64,000 nt of DNA from Erinaceus europaeus (lineage: Eukaryota > Chordata > Mammalia > Eulipotyphla > Erinaceidae), in the NCBI RefSeq assembly GCF_950295315.1, contig NC_080162.1, positions 73,005,729-73,069,728 of the forward strand. The letters run 5' to 3'. The translations under genes were made by a program, and so were the position numbers. The notes under the pieces were generated by a model. The model ran no database searches and was not told the origin of the DNA. It saw nothing but the letters and a program-made list of their open reading frames with translations. Shown here in pieces: positions 50,980 to 62,164 of the stretch. Positions within the stretch are counted from its first letter, which is position 1, and every line of letters begins with the position of its first letter.

Positions 50980-51440
50980 TGAGGCCAGGCGATAGCACAC
51001 CTGATTAAGCACACACATTACAGTATGCTAGAGCCCAGGTTCAAGCCCCTGGTCTCCACCTGCATGGGGAAAGCTTCATGAGTAGTGAAGTAGTGTTATA
51101 GGCGTCTCTCCATCTCTTTTTTTTTTATTTTTTTAATTTTATTTTTCCCTTTTGTTGCCCTTGTCTTTTTTTATTACTGTTGTAATTATTGTTATTGATA
51201 TCATTATTGTTGGATAGGACAGAGAAATGGAGAGAGGAGAGAAACATAGACACGTGCAGGCCTGCTTCACCGCTCTGAAGCGACCCCCCTGCAGATGGGG
51301 AGCCGGGGGCTCGAACTGGGGTCCTTACACCGATCCTTGCACTTGGAGCCACGTGCACTCTCTGTCTCTTTCTATCTCCCCCTCCCTTCTCCATTTCTCT
51401 GACTACCCAATAATAAAATTAAAATATTTTTAAAAAGGAG
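50980..51440. mobile_element. Family-1 SINE nested in a family-2 SINE
   Basis: Family-2 head and core (50980-51117) are interrupted by an antisense family-1 copy (51118-51358); the family-2 CT tract resumes to 51425. Confidence 0.75.
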
Positions 51441-51499
51441 AAAATCAGGGCAATGTCACTGTCCCTCAACCATTAATAAGTGAAATATGTTAATAGTAA

Positions 51500-51905
51500 A
51501 GAAGATCTGCTATGGCTCATGCAGTTGAGCACAGGCATTACCATGCACAGTGGCCTGGGTTCAAGTCCCCAGGATGAAGCTTTACTAGTGGTGAAGCAGG
51601 GCTGCTTTTGTCTCTATCTCCCTATCCCCTTTCTTTCAATTTCTTTCTGTCCTATCAAATAAATTTTAAATATATATGCTTTTAATGTTGAAAAGAACTA
51701 TCTGTCATGTTGGGCACCTGAGATCCTCAGAGCCAGCAGGCTTTTTTTTCCTTTTTTTAGATTTTATTTATTCATGGAGAAGATAGGTAGAGAGAGAGAG
51801 AATGAACCAGACATCACTTTAATACATGCACTGTTGGGGATCGAACTTAGGACTTCATGTTTGAAAGTCCAATGCTTTCTCCGCTGTGCCACCTCCCAGA
51901 CCATG
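51500..51905. mobile_element. Two SINEs
   Basis: + family 2 (51500-51670, degraded) and antisense GGAGGTGGCACAGCGG type (51755-51905). An antisense MIR follows at 51925-52130. Confidence 0.7.
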
Positions 51906-52139
51906 GTAACAGGAGGTTTTTATGGCTATTGACGATAACAACAAATACCATAATTTGACTACTAGCTTTGTGCTAGGTCCTATATGTATGTATCTTACCT
52001 CATTTAACCTGACAATAACCCAGATAGCCCATCTTATGGAAGAAGACACTGAGACTTAATGCTCTAAAGGAATTTTAAACTACAGTCACACACCAAGTCC
52101 CAGCCTAGATTCTACATGACCCCAAAGCTAGGTTACTTC

Positions 52140-52880
52140 ACCACCAGGCTCTCCAGCTATGAGGAAGGCAGATCCAAAAAAAACACAACAAAAAAAAACC
52201 AGGTGAGAGGCATGATGGGCAGGTAAGGAGAAAGGCAGGGGAAAATCAAAGTTATTCTCAGAAGAGGGCATTGTTGAACTGAGGTGCAAAGGATGATCAA
52301 GGGTAGATTTTCTGACAAGGATTTTGCCTTCCTTGAGAAAGACCCAAAGGAGTCTTTGTGAATGTGTAGAGTAGACTGATGTGTCTTTGAACAAGGCATG
52401 ACCTTGGACAAGTTGTCAATATATTGGACAGTGTATTGTCCCCTACTAAGAAAGAGATGAAATCCTCTTGGACTTGAAATATGAAGACTGATGAAATCAA
52501 GAGGACTTCAGGTCCTTCCTTCTTGACTTAACTTCTCTCTACTATGCAATTTTCCTATCTATAAAATGGGCTCTCAGCAAAGTTAAAGGAATCAACTTAC
52601 ATAACATTCTTATTCTATGACCTGTATTGCTAGTAACTGAGTTTCCATGTCTCAGGATCAACAGTGCTATTAATTTTGACAACCACACTTTAGTTTTAGC
52701 AAATTTATGGAAAAAGATACTGAGTCATCATTTGAATGTCCTTCAAGTGATGGTGTTTCATCAGATTTCAGATTAATAATATGGCTGGGCAGTTCAGGTA
52801 AACTTTGTACCTAATTCCGCATGCTAGGGATATATCCTTTTCTGGAGAATTCTCAACCTGGAGGGTGAGGTCCAAATCAA
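52140..52880. other. Unrecognised intergenic stretch
   Basis: No repeat or gene recognised. Confidence 0.4.
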
Positions 52881-52884
52881 CCAA

Positions 52885-53640
52885 GACAGGGAGTCAGGCC
52901 ATAGCACAGTGGGTTTTCACATGGTGCAAAGTGCAAGGACCAGTGAAAGGATCCTGGTTCGAGCCCCAGCTGCCCACCTGCAGTCACAAACAGTGAAGCA
53001 GATCTGCAGGTGTCTTATCTTTCTCTCCCCTTCTGTCTTCCCCTCCGCTCTCGATTTCTCTCTGTCTTACCCAACAAGGACATCAAAAAAAACAATAATA
53101 ATAACCACTGCAACAATAAAACAACAAGGGCAACAAAAAGGAAAAAAAAAACCTCCAGGAGCAGTGGATTCGTGGTATAGGCACCAAGCCCCAGAAATAA
53201 CTCTGGAAACAAACAAACAAACAAAAAGTCAGCCAAGAAGACACAGAAGACTTAGCAGATCAATGAATGTCCCCATGAGCCTAAGATGATGGCACAAACA
53301 CACCTCTAGTCAATCCAGACAGACCCCCAGTTCCTGACCAGTGATGACCAGAATTCAAGGGAGATTTTCAGGGGCTGGGCAGTGGTGCACTGGGTTAAGT
53401 GTACATAGTACTAAGCATATGAATCCATATTTGAGCCCCCACTCCACACCCGCAGGGGGAAGCTTCATGAGTGGTGAAGCAGGTCTGCAGGTGTCTGTCT
53501 TTCTATTTCTCTCTCTCTCCCCCTCCTATCTCAACTTCTCTCTGTCCTATCCAGTAAAATTTAAATATAGCCACCAGGAGCAGTGGATTTATAGTGCTGG
53601 CAGCAAGTCCCAGTGATAACCCTGGAGGGAGGGCAAGAGA
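52885..53640 (+). mobile_element. Two SINEs with the extra tail module
   Basis: 52885-53220 (family 1) and 53370-53640; both carry CAGGAGCAGTGGATT before the final A-rich part. Confidence 0.8.
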
Positions 53641-53649
53641 GAGAGAGAG

Positions 53650-54770
53650 AGATCAAAGTTTGACATCTAGACACTTAGTTCACCAGTTATGTGAGAGAAT
53701 CTGAGGTGAAGTGGGAAGAAATCCCCTAAAAATGTGAGTTTGTCATGAAAGCCAACTAATATCTAAATTGTCCATAAAGTTCTACTGGCACTGGTAGAAA
53801 TGACAAGGGACAAATTCCAGGGGACCTGAACTGGTCCTACATTTGTATTTCCACTCCTTACTGACTATGTATCTTCAGATCCACCTGCTCACCTCTCTGA
53901 GCACCGCTTCAGGATTACTATAAGGGTTAAGTCAAATAGTGTACATTGGCTCCTGTTCCAACATATAGTGTTAGTTATCAGGGCAGGAAGTGACTCTGAT
54001 CCCAGACCAGTAAGCTTACTGACAATTTTGTTTCACCAGGGCCAGATGAAGCCTTGAACACAAGATAATGCATTTTTTCAAATCCAGATCGCTTGCAGAT
54101 TTAGATTTAAAGCAAGCATGAGAAACTCCATCTGAAGTAGCCATCATGTAGGCTGGTGAGCACCTGCTCAGTACCAGGTTCCAGGATCTATAGTAAGCCA
54201 CCCAGATCCTCCAGGGTCGCAGCCCAGGTACAATCTGTAATGTGTGCATCACCATTTGGCCCCTCCACGTCCAGTCTGTAGGGTAGAGGGAGAGAAATGA
54301 AATGATGGCAAATCTAGCTGGAATCTTCTCTCAGGAGTGTAAAACCTATGAGGAGTTGGAAAACTTTCTCTAGAGAGAGAACTGTGAGACAAAGAACTGG
54401 ACATTATGCAGGAATGAGCCAAATGGCTAGAGAGCAGGTGAAGAATATTCTTGGTAATCAAAGGCCAGGAAGCCCAAGACAACACAATGCATTCTAGGAG
54501 CAGAATGAGGCCTGTGTGTATGTATTAATGAATAGCTTTTAATCAGTCTTTGTAGTCCAAGAAGATTCTAACCGTATTTAAATGTCCATCAACCCAGATA
54601 GTTAAGTAAATTATGGTACATTCACACAGAGGATACAATGCAACTATTTATAAATAATAAGTGTCCAATGCATGAAAATGGGTATTCTCCAACATGCTTC
54701 CTAAATCAGTTCCAGGAATGGGGTTTACTTACCTTGTACCAATCACTATTCTAAGTACATTGAAAATACT
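53650..54770. other. Intergenic stretch with old repeats
   Basis: A MIR remnant near 53855-53960 and a short + strand L1 ORF2-end remnant near 54560-54680 (GTCCATCAACCCAGATAGTT); otherwise nothing recognised. Confidence 0.5.
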
Positions 54771-54771
54771 T

Positions 54772-55330
54772 TGGGAGTCGAGCGGTAGCGCAGTGGGTTA
54801 AGCGCACGTGGTGCAAAGCCCAAGGACCAGCGTAAGATCCTGGTTCAAGCCCCTGGCTCCCCACCTGCAGGGGAGTCGCTTCACAAGCAGTGAAGCAGGT
54901 CTGCAGGTGTCTATCTTCCTCTCTCCCTCTCTGTCTTCCCCTCCTTTCTCCATCTCTCTCTGTCCTATTCAACAATGATGACATCAATAACAACTATAAC
55001 AAGGGCAACTAAATAAATAAATATTTTTTTTTAAAAAAAGAAAATACTTCTTCATGATTCTCACAGCAACCCTATACAGAAACATGGATTGTGAGGTACT
55101 TGTTCTATTTGATAGATCGTGCTGGGGCCAAGGTGGTGGCTCACATGGTTAAGCACTCACAGTATAGTGCACAGAACCCAGGTTTAAGCCTTGGTCCTTA
55201 CCTGCAAGGGGAAAGCTTCACAAATAGTAAAGCAGGACTGCAGGTATCTCTCTGTTTCTCTCCCTCTCTACCTCCCCTCCCTTCTCAATTTCTGTCTCTA
55301 TCCAATATTAAATAAATAATAGATCATGCA
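54772..55330 (+). mobile_element. Two SINEs
   Basis: Family 1 (54772-55030) and family 2 (55122-55330). 55330-55838 shows nothing recognised. Confidence 0.8.
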
Positions 55331-55837
55331 GCCAGGAGGTAAAAGAGGCAATATTAGAACCTGAAGACCTGTTAAACCAGTCTCTTTCTCCCTCTCCTCT
55401 CCATCTCTCTACCTCTATGAAAAGGCAAGGGCAGAAATAATATGTGCAGAGGAGAGACATTACCTATTTCAAGTTTTCAACTTTAAATGACAGCTTTGCA
55501 ACCAGGAAGATGACATTTCCAGTGTGCTGGTGTTGCAAGCATGTGGTCCTGAATTTGGTCCTTGGCATTGCATGTGCCACTGTGATGCTGATTCTCTCAT
55601 TAATTAATCTGTTCTGTAATACAGTTTAACAAGAGAAGAGCTGTTTAGTAATGTGTGCAGTACCCATTGCACAGAAGACAGCTAAAGAAAAGTAACTCAC
55701 GTGGCAACATAGAATTCCAGCATGTGTAACATCTTTAGCAAAGAACATGAAACATGGAGATGCTAGAGAGGAGACAAGACAAAGGAAAGCAAAGTTGAGG
55801 CTTCCAGAAGTAGCTGACTATAAGAATGTAGATATAT

Positions 55838-55980
55838 GTGGTCCGGGAGGTGGCACAGTGGATAAAGCATTAGATTCTCAGTTATGAGGTCCCGAGTTCG
55901 ATCCCCAGCAGCACATATACCAGAGTGATTGATATCTGGTTCTTTCTCTCCTCATGAATAAATAAACAAATTCTTTTAAA
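55838..55980 (+). mobile_element. SINE, GGAGGTGGCACAGTGGATAA type
   Basis: Head, GAGTTCGATCCCCAGCAGCA and AATAAATAAAC tail. TGTAGATATATG flanks it on both sides (55828 and 55984), a target duplication. Confidence 0.85.
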
Positions 55981-56249
55981 AAATGTAGATATATGCAAGA
56001 GATCCAGAAGAATAGGATTTAAATTTACAATGCCTCATCTCTGAGCTTAGATAAAGAGTCTGTTGCCAATAAAAGGAGAATTTGTATCATGCCTTAATGC
56101 AGAAGACAGTGCTTTTTCTTCTGGGTTTGCTGCTTATTTGCTTTCAGCTCATAATAATGTTTATGTCAAAGAGGCATATTTAGGGATGACATATTTCCTT
56201 CTCTTTCATCCATATGAAAGAACATAGATAGAAATATGTGTTTTGATGG

Positions 56250-56800
56250 GCTGGGTGGTGGCACACCCAGTTGAGTGCGCATGTTTTTTACTTTGATTTT
56301 TTTAAATATTTATTTATTCATTTTCCCTTTTTGTTGTCCTTGTTGTTTTATTGTTGTAGTTATTATTGTTTTTGTTTTCATATTGTCGTTGTTGGATAGG
56401 ACAGAGAGAAATGGAGAGAGGAGGAGAAAACAGAGAGGGGGAGAGAAAGATAGACACCTGCAGACCTGCTTCACCGCCTGTGAAGCGACTCCCCTGCAGG
56501 CGGAGAGCCCGGGGCTCAAACTGGCACCCTTACACCCATCCTTGTGCTTTGCGCCACCTGCGCTTAACCGCTGTGCTACCACCCGATTCACGCACATGTT
56601 ACTTTGTAAAAAGACCAGGGTTCAAGTCCCTGCTCCCCACCTGCTGGAAGGATGCTTCACAAGCAGTGAAACAGATCTACCATGTCTATCTTTCTCTCTC
56701 CCTCTCTATCTCTCCCTTCCCTCTCAATTTCTCTCTGTCCTATCAAATAAGAATAGAAAGGGGGGACAAAGAAAATATGGCTGCCATGAGCAATGGCTAG
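56250..56800. mobile_element. Antisense family-1 SINE nested in a family-2 SINE
   Basis: GGTGGTGGCACACCCAGTTG starts the host copy. It is interrupted from about 56287 to 56590, and the host resumes with CGCACATGTTACTTTG. GCGCATGTT and GCACATGTT flank the insert. Confidence 0.8.
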
Positions 56801-56849
56801 GGAGGACACTGGATGTCTAAGGAACACCCAGTCTTCTTTTTTTTTAACT

Positions 56850-56856
56850 TTAGATT

Positions 56857-56891
<35 letters not shown>

Positions 56892-57013
56892 TGAGAAACA
56901 CAGGAGAGAGAAGAGCCAGATATCGCTCTGGTACATGTACTGCCGGGGCTTGAACTCAGGACCTCATGCTTGAGAGTCTGATGCTTTATCCACTGTGCCA
57001 CCACCCAGACCAC
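56850..57013 (-). mobile_element. Antisense SINE with ATTT array
   Basis: A (TTTA)n run at 56855-56892 is the expanded tail; TTATCCACTGTGCCACCACC is the head. Confidence 0.8.
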
Positions 57014-57039
57014 TTTAACTTTCGATTTTTAAATATATA

Positions 57040-57620
57040 TATATAGAAGGACAGAATTCTCTGAGTTGGTGAGAGAACCCGAGAATCGAGAGGGCACCCA
57101 TGTTCTGGTCTATCACTCCAGTAGAGGACATCAGCCTGCAGCAATGTGAGGAGCATGACTTTGACTGCAGTGAACATATAGAGCCCATGGGATAAGAGGG
57201 GAAGATGTCATGTGGAGAGATGGTTGAATGGGTTCTGGTTCAGAAGAAGGATCTGGAGCCCAGTCCAGGGAATCTATTCACTGGACCCTACTCATTGGGA
57301 ATCTGCCAGTCAGGAGAAATACAGCCTCATCCCTCTGAGTATTGTCCCTGGATCACTGTTTAATGGAACCTGGCAGGTCTGGCTGATTGAAGGAGGGTGA
57401 TCTATCTTGGTTGTCAGAGCTCTAGGGAGCCCCACTGATTCCTACACCTTAGCTCTTGATTCAATTCCTCTGAAAACCAAGGGCTTAGTCCACAAGGAGC
57501 ATTCACTCTACCTCTTCTCATTTACCAACATTCCCAAGAAGCCAAATGCACCTTGTCCAAGGGGAGAAGCACAAGGAAGTTGATGCTACAAACTTAATAG
57601 TCTCACAACAGACATCTACC
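57040..57620. other. Unrecognised intergenic stretch
   Basis: A 62-codon frame at 57212-57400 is the only feature; no domain or splice context supports it. Confidence 0.35.
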
Positions 57621-57624
57621 TGTC

Positions 57625-58010
57625 TTCAAGATCCCAGGTTCAATCCCCTGCACCACCATAAGCAAGAGCTGAACAGTGTTCTGGTAAAAAAGAAAAAAAT
57701 AATAAAGGCTCACTAAAACACCTAAGATACCCACCCCAGTGTCCTCATCTCTATGTCTGTCTGTCTCTCTCTCTCTCTCTCCCTCTCTTTCCTTTATTTC
57801 ATATGAGATTCAGTTTCATATGAGAAAGAAAAAAGAAAAAAAACACAGTGGCCCAAGAGGTGGTGCAGTGGCTATAACATTAAAGTCAAGAGCATCAAGT
57901 CATGGATTTGATCTCTGGCGTTGCATGTACCAGAGTGGTGCTCTAGTTCATTCTCTGTCCTCTTTCTCCTCTCTCTCTATCTCTCTCTCTCTCTGTCATG
58001 TGTTAATAAC
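57625..58010 (+). mobile_element. Two SINEs
   Basis: GTTCAATCCCCTGCACCACC type (57625-57710) and GAGGTGGTGCAGTGGCTATA type (57850-58010), each with CT-rich sequence nearby. Confidence 0.65.
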
Positions 58011-58091
58011 TAACTAAGAAAACAAGGAAAAGAGAGAGTAAGGAAGAAAAGAAAAGAGACAAGGAAAAGAAAAAAAAGAAAAAAGAAAATG

Positions 58092-58435
58092 GGGTCGGGT
58101 GGTAGCACAGTGGGTTAAGCGCACTTGGCACAAAGCACAGCGACCGGCGTAAGGATCCCTGTTCAAGTCCCCGGCTCCCCACCTGCAGGGGAGTGGCTTC
58201 ACAATCAGTGAAGCAGGTCTGCAGGTGTCTATCTTTCTCTCCCCCCTCTGTCTTCCCCTCCTCTCTCCATTTTCTCTCTGTCCTATCCAACAACAAACGA
58301 CATCAACAACAACAATAATAACCACAACAATGCTACAACAACAAGGGCAACAAAAGAGGGAAAAAATGGCCTCCAGGAGCAGTGGATTCATGGTGCAAGC
58401 ACCAAGTCCCAGCAATAACCCTGGATGCAAAAAAA
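58092..58435 (+). mobile_element. Family-1 SINE with extra tail module
   Basis: Complete from GGGTCGGGTGGTAGCACAGT to CCCAGCAATAACCCTGGATG. Confidence 0.88.
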
Positions 58436-58539
58436 AGACAAGACAAGACCCAGAACAACCAAATACCTCCCCCTTAAAATGAGTCAGAAGATCCCATAAC
58501 AACATGTCTGTTTCCAGGCAATTTCAAGATAAATGACCA

Positions 58540-58875
58540 ATGCAAAACATCCTGCACCACCTCCTCCATTTCATTCTTACCATCAACTCCTCCATCATCA
58601 CCTTTATCCTTTTTACCACTTCTTCAGTTGCCTGTTCCACCACCTCTTCTGCTTCCAGGTCCATCATCACCACTTCCACCATCACCTTTCATCATCTTTA
58701 CTGATGCAATCTGCAGATCTCCACCTCTACTATCAGCACCCCCATGGCTTCCTCCCCAGCTCCCCTCTATCATTTCCTTTACTGCCATCTCCAGCTGCTG
58801 CAGTTACTTCTCTGTCTCTTTCTTTTCTACATCCGCCATCTCTACCACCTTTACCCCCCATCTCTTACAAAATTA
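58540..58875. repeat. Pyrimidine-rich low-complexity tract
   Basis: About 330 bp almost free of G on the + strand, built of CCACCA, CATCATCACC and CTTCC-like units. ERV copy 1 starts 19 bp later. Confidence 0.75.
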
Positions 58876-58893
58876 TTTGAGAATACCCATAAC

Positions 58894-59233
58894 TGTTGTT
58901 AAAATTCGGAGGCTCTTGCTGGCCGGGCTAGCTTCACGGGCGGGTAACAGAGACGCGGAGACAACGGCTGGGCAGGGAAGCTGTATTTCTTTATTCAGAA
59001 ACAACGATTCATAAACTAAGACAAACTAATCACCAAACAGAACTCTGCTGTCTCTTTGCGGCGGCGCAAGCACTCTCTCTTACTCTGCAACTCTCCAATT
59101 CTCGAACTCTGGAACCCTGGAACTCTGGCGGGGTTCCTTGGGGCGGGGCCAAGCGGGCCCGCGAAACTAACTGGACTGATCCAATTCTCTTGACGGGGGA
59201 GAACTAGAACAACCCAATGTAAAGCATACAACA
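58894..59233 (-). repeat. 3' LTR of ERV copy 1
   Basis: 340 bp, TGTTGTTAAAATTCGG at the left and CATACAACA at the right. On the minus strand GAATAAAG (near 58993-59003) is the poly(A) signal, about 100 bp before the LTR end. It lacks part of the AACTCTGG-type short repeat array present in the other LTR. Confidence 0.88.
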
Positions 59234-59250
59234 ATTCCCCCTTTTCTTTT
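59234..59250 (-). other. Polypurine tract of ERV copy 1
   Basis: On the minus strand AAAAGAAAAGGGGGAAT abuts the 3' LTR, the expected position for plus-strand DNA priming. Confidence 0.8.
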
Positions 59251-59561
59251 TAACTAAATGACTACAGTATCAAGGGTGTGAGGTGAACAGAAACCTCTAT
59301 CATACAGGCATTTTTTAAAAAAGAAACTGGCACAAACATGGAGAAACATGTAAGCAAGTAACAAGAACCAGTGTGCTGCCAAGGGAAGGCCTGAGGGGGC
59401 CATTTTTGCCTCTGTGGGCAAAACTTTATCAGCTTAAAAAAACATTTCTTGTCTCTGGGGGGCGTACTTGCCTTGACGGGCATTTGCATGGGGGCGGGGA
59501 ACGGCCTAGAGTCCCAAAGGCAGCTGGCTGCAATTTACTTACTATGAAACAAAACTTGTTA

Positions 59562-59780
59562 TTAGCATATTTCTAATAGAGAAGGAATTTGAGACTTTTA
59601 CATATCAACAACGTCTTTTAACCTTTTGTTACACCCATTCAAGATGGAATTGTGTGCAGGAAAGGAAACCTCAGGCATGAGAATAATTAGCATAGCCATT
59701 GTGCGATCTACCATTTCTAATAGAGAAGGTAATGAAGAGTTTTACATATCAACAAGTCTATTTAACCTTTTGTTTAGACC
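59562..59780. repeat. Imperfect direct duplication in ERV copy 1
   Basis: About 70 bp at 59562-59635 (TTCTAATAGAGAAGG... TTTTACATATCAACA... TTAACCTTTTGTT) recurs at 59711-59780, a period of about 145 bp. Confidence 0.7.
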
Positions 59781-59922
59781 AACTTAGTTAAAATATATTG
59801 ATTGTTAACTAATTTTTACCTCAGACTTTAAATGTAAGTTAATTTTATCTTTATGAGAATTATGTTGAAAAGCTTTTTTCATTTAACTTTGACTAGTAAG
59901 AATTTAGCCTTAAAGTTACTGT

Positions 59923-60813
59923 TTACCAAACTTTAAACATACACATAAACATGGTCATTAATACACAAGGAGAGAAACCTTTGTTACGAAGACATGTCAT
60001 TTTAAACACGAATTTAAATCTGTACTGTCTTAGTTGTTGGGGGGGGGGGGGTTCACCATCCAGAGGTGGCTTCCCGCACAGCTTTACTTCTAGGAATTGC
60101 AGGTTGCGATCTCTGCACAAATCTTTGCGTACTCCAGCTTGTCTGCCTTCAGACCGGACCGGTGGCTGGAGATCTCGTGTGCCCAGTTTCGGCAGGGAGC
60201 CCGGGGGTCTGGGAGGTCTGGGATCGTTCCAGAATTTATAGAAAGAGGGCAGGTGGGCCAGCATTGTAAAAGGCGTGGGCTGAGGTGTCCAGGGGTGGCG
60301 GCCATGATAGGCCGCCGCGGCCCTGCCCCATGGCCCTGCCATGTCTGCTGCCCTGCTTGCAGTGGCCGAGCAGCGTGGAGGGATCACACATCCAGTGCCC
60401 TGCGCCACGCGGTGGAGAGCCGGCTCCTGTGGGCTGGACTGCGTGCTGGCATCGGGCTCCTGCATGGTGGCATCGGGCTCCAGCGTGTTGGCATCGGGCT
60501 CCTGCGTGCTGGCGTCGGGCTCCTGCGGGCTGGCGTCAGCCTCCTACGGGCTGTGGGGCTGCGGGGTTGCGGGCGCGGTGCACGGGGTTGTCTGGGCGCA
60601 GCCGGCTGGCTGGCTATTTAACCAGGTGGAAACAGCAGCTCCATGCCTCGCCTCCCACCCGCTGGCTATTCCTGCTGGCTGTTCTGAGTTCGCCCGAGCG
60701 AGTGGAAACCACAGAGTGGTCCAGAGATAAATGTTCCAAAAACAGCAAAACAGTCTCGTGAAGAAAGAGCAGAGGCCTTTGGAGATCTCTTCACAAGCAG
60801 AAGAGAAGGCCAT
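59923..60813 (-). pseudogene. Unrecognised ERV internal reading frame, broken copy
   Basis: The frame starts at 60813 with the same first 48 residues as the intact copy at 62982 (MAFSSACEEISKGLCSFFTR...). It meets TAG at 60544-60546 where the other copy has CAG. The same frame then reopens through a 21-bp repeat and a proline-rich part. Near 60039-60051 a longer C run (minus strand) shifts the frame, so the end differs from the other copy. No similarity to Gag, Pol or Env is visible to me. The break is described from the two copies only. Confidence 0.6.
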
Positions 60814-60863
60814 AGTACATAGGTAGCCAAATTGTCTTTACTTATCTGAGAGATGCGCAGGTC

Positions 60864-60881
60864 AGGTCCACGTGAGCGCCA
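60864..60881 (-). other. Primer-binding site of ERV copy 1
   Basis: Two bases after the 5' LTR the minus strand reads TGGCGCTCACGTGGACCT. It resembles the 18 bases complementary to tRNA-Lys used by class II retroviruses, with mismatches and one missing base. Confidence 0.7.
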
Positions 60882-60883
60882 TT

Positions 60884-61255
60884 TGTTGTTAAAATTCGGC
60901 GGCTCCAGCTGGCCGGGCTAGCTTCATGGGCGGGTAACAGAGATGACCAGAGACATATGGCTGGGCAGGAAAGCTGTATTTCTTTATTCTGGAACGATTC
61001 ATAAACTAAACCAAACTAATCACCAAACAGAACTCTGCTGCCTCTTTGCAGCGGCGCAAGCACTCTCTCTTACTCTGGAACTCAGGAACTCTCTCTTACT
61101 CTTGAACTCTGAAACTCTGGCACTCAGGAACCCTCTCCCTGGAACTCTGGCGGGGTTCCTTCGGGCGGGGCCAAGCGGGCCGCGAAATTAGCAGGACTGA
61201 TCCAATTCTCTTGGCGGGGAGAGAACTAGAACAACCCAATGTAAAGCATACAACA
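60884..61255 (-). repeat. 5' LTR of ERV copy 1
   Basis: 372 bp, same termini and poly(A) signal as the partner LTR. The main difference is extra AACTCTGG/AACTCAGG-like units near 61078-61150, a tandem array that has changed length since or during insertion. Confidence 0.88.
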
Positions 61256-61544
61256 CATAACTATGCAAGGGACTTGTCTCTTATCCTCTCCCTCTCTCTC
61301 TCATTTTTAAAAAAATTTTTGTTTGCAGGACCAAGGTCTCATGCACTGAGATTTCACCGATCCCACAATGACATTTTCATTCAGACAGGTGAGAAACACC
61401 AAGGCACTGGAGAGTCTGCCAGTGCCACAGTGGCACTCCCATGTGATACTGGGACTCAAACCTGGGCAAGTCACACACCCTACCTAGTCAGTTGTCTTCC
61501 ATCCAGGATCTTTTTTTTTTTTGTAGTTTAATAGTAGTTCATAT

Positions 61545-62135
61545 TTTTTAAATTTATTTTTTATTTAAGAAAAGATAAATTAACAAAACCATAGGGTAGG
61601 AGGGGTACAACTCCACACAATTCCCACCACCCAATCTCCATATCCCACCCCCTCCCCTGATAGCTTTCCCATTCTCTATCCCTCTGGGAGCATGGACCCA
61701 GGGTCGCTATGGGTTGTAGAAGGTGGAAGGTCTGGCTTCTGTAATTGCTTCCCCGCTGAACATGGGCGTTGACTGGTCGGTCCATACGCCCAGTCTGCCT
61801 CTCTCTTTCCCTAGTAGGGTGGGTCTCTGGGGAAGTGGAGCTCCAGGGCACATTGGTGGGGTCTTCAGTCCAGGGAAGCCTGGCCAGCATCCTGATGACA
61901 TCTGGAACCTAGTGGCTGAAAAGAGAGTTAACATACAAAGCCAAACAAATTGTTGAGCAATCATGGACCCAAAGGTTGGAATAGTGGAGAGGAAGTGTTA
62001 GGGGGGTACTCACTGCAAACTCTAGTGTACTTCTGCTTTCTGGTATATATTTTGCACTAGTTTATGGATAAGTGTGAACATATGCTCTCTCTCACAGAAC
62101 CTGGTCTATATCTAGTTTTGGGGACTTTGTTAGAA
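61545..62135 (-). mobile_element. L1-type 3' end, antisense
   Basis: AACTCCACACAATTCCCACC and GGTCTGGCTTCTGTAATTGC match the element at 7430-7760 closely. It lies between the two ERV-like copies. Confidence 0.6.
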
Positions 62136-62164
62136 AGTGAACCACCTGACATCCAGGATTTTTA

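Larger units (their letters stand above)
58894..61255 (-). mobile_element. Complete non-autonomous ERV-like LTR element (copy 1)
   Basis: Two LTRs (58894-59233 and 60884-61255) begin TG and end CA and share nearly all sequence. They are flanked by the 6-bp direct duplication CATAAC (58888-58893 and 61256-61261), the size typical of class II (ERVK) elements. A polypurine tract and a lysine-tRNA-like primer-binding site lie in the right places for minus-strand transcription. The 1.65-kb interior has no recognisable gag, protease, polymerase or envelope gene, so it would depend on proteins from another element. It holds one unrecognised reading frame near its 5' end, broken by a stop, and an AT-rich 3' half. 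Confidence 0.88.

Noticed and set aside
58533..59014. Two overlapping frames of 115 and 128 codons
   Set aside because: They lie in the pyrimidine-rich tract and run into the ERV LTR; composition explains the lack of stops.
60097..60761. Several frames of 96-174 codons on the + strand of ERV copy 1
   Set aside because: They are antisense to the element's transcription direction and mirror the GC-rich reading frame; the same happens on the minus strand of copy 2.
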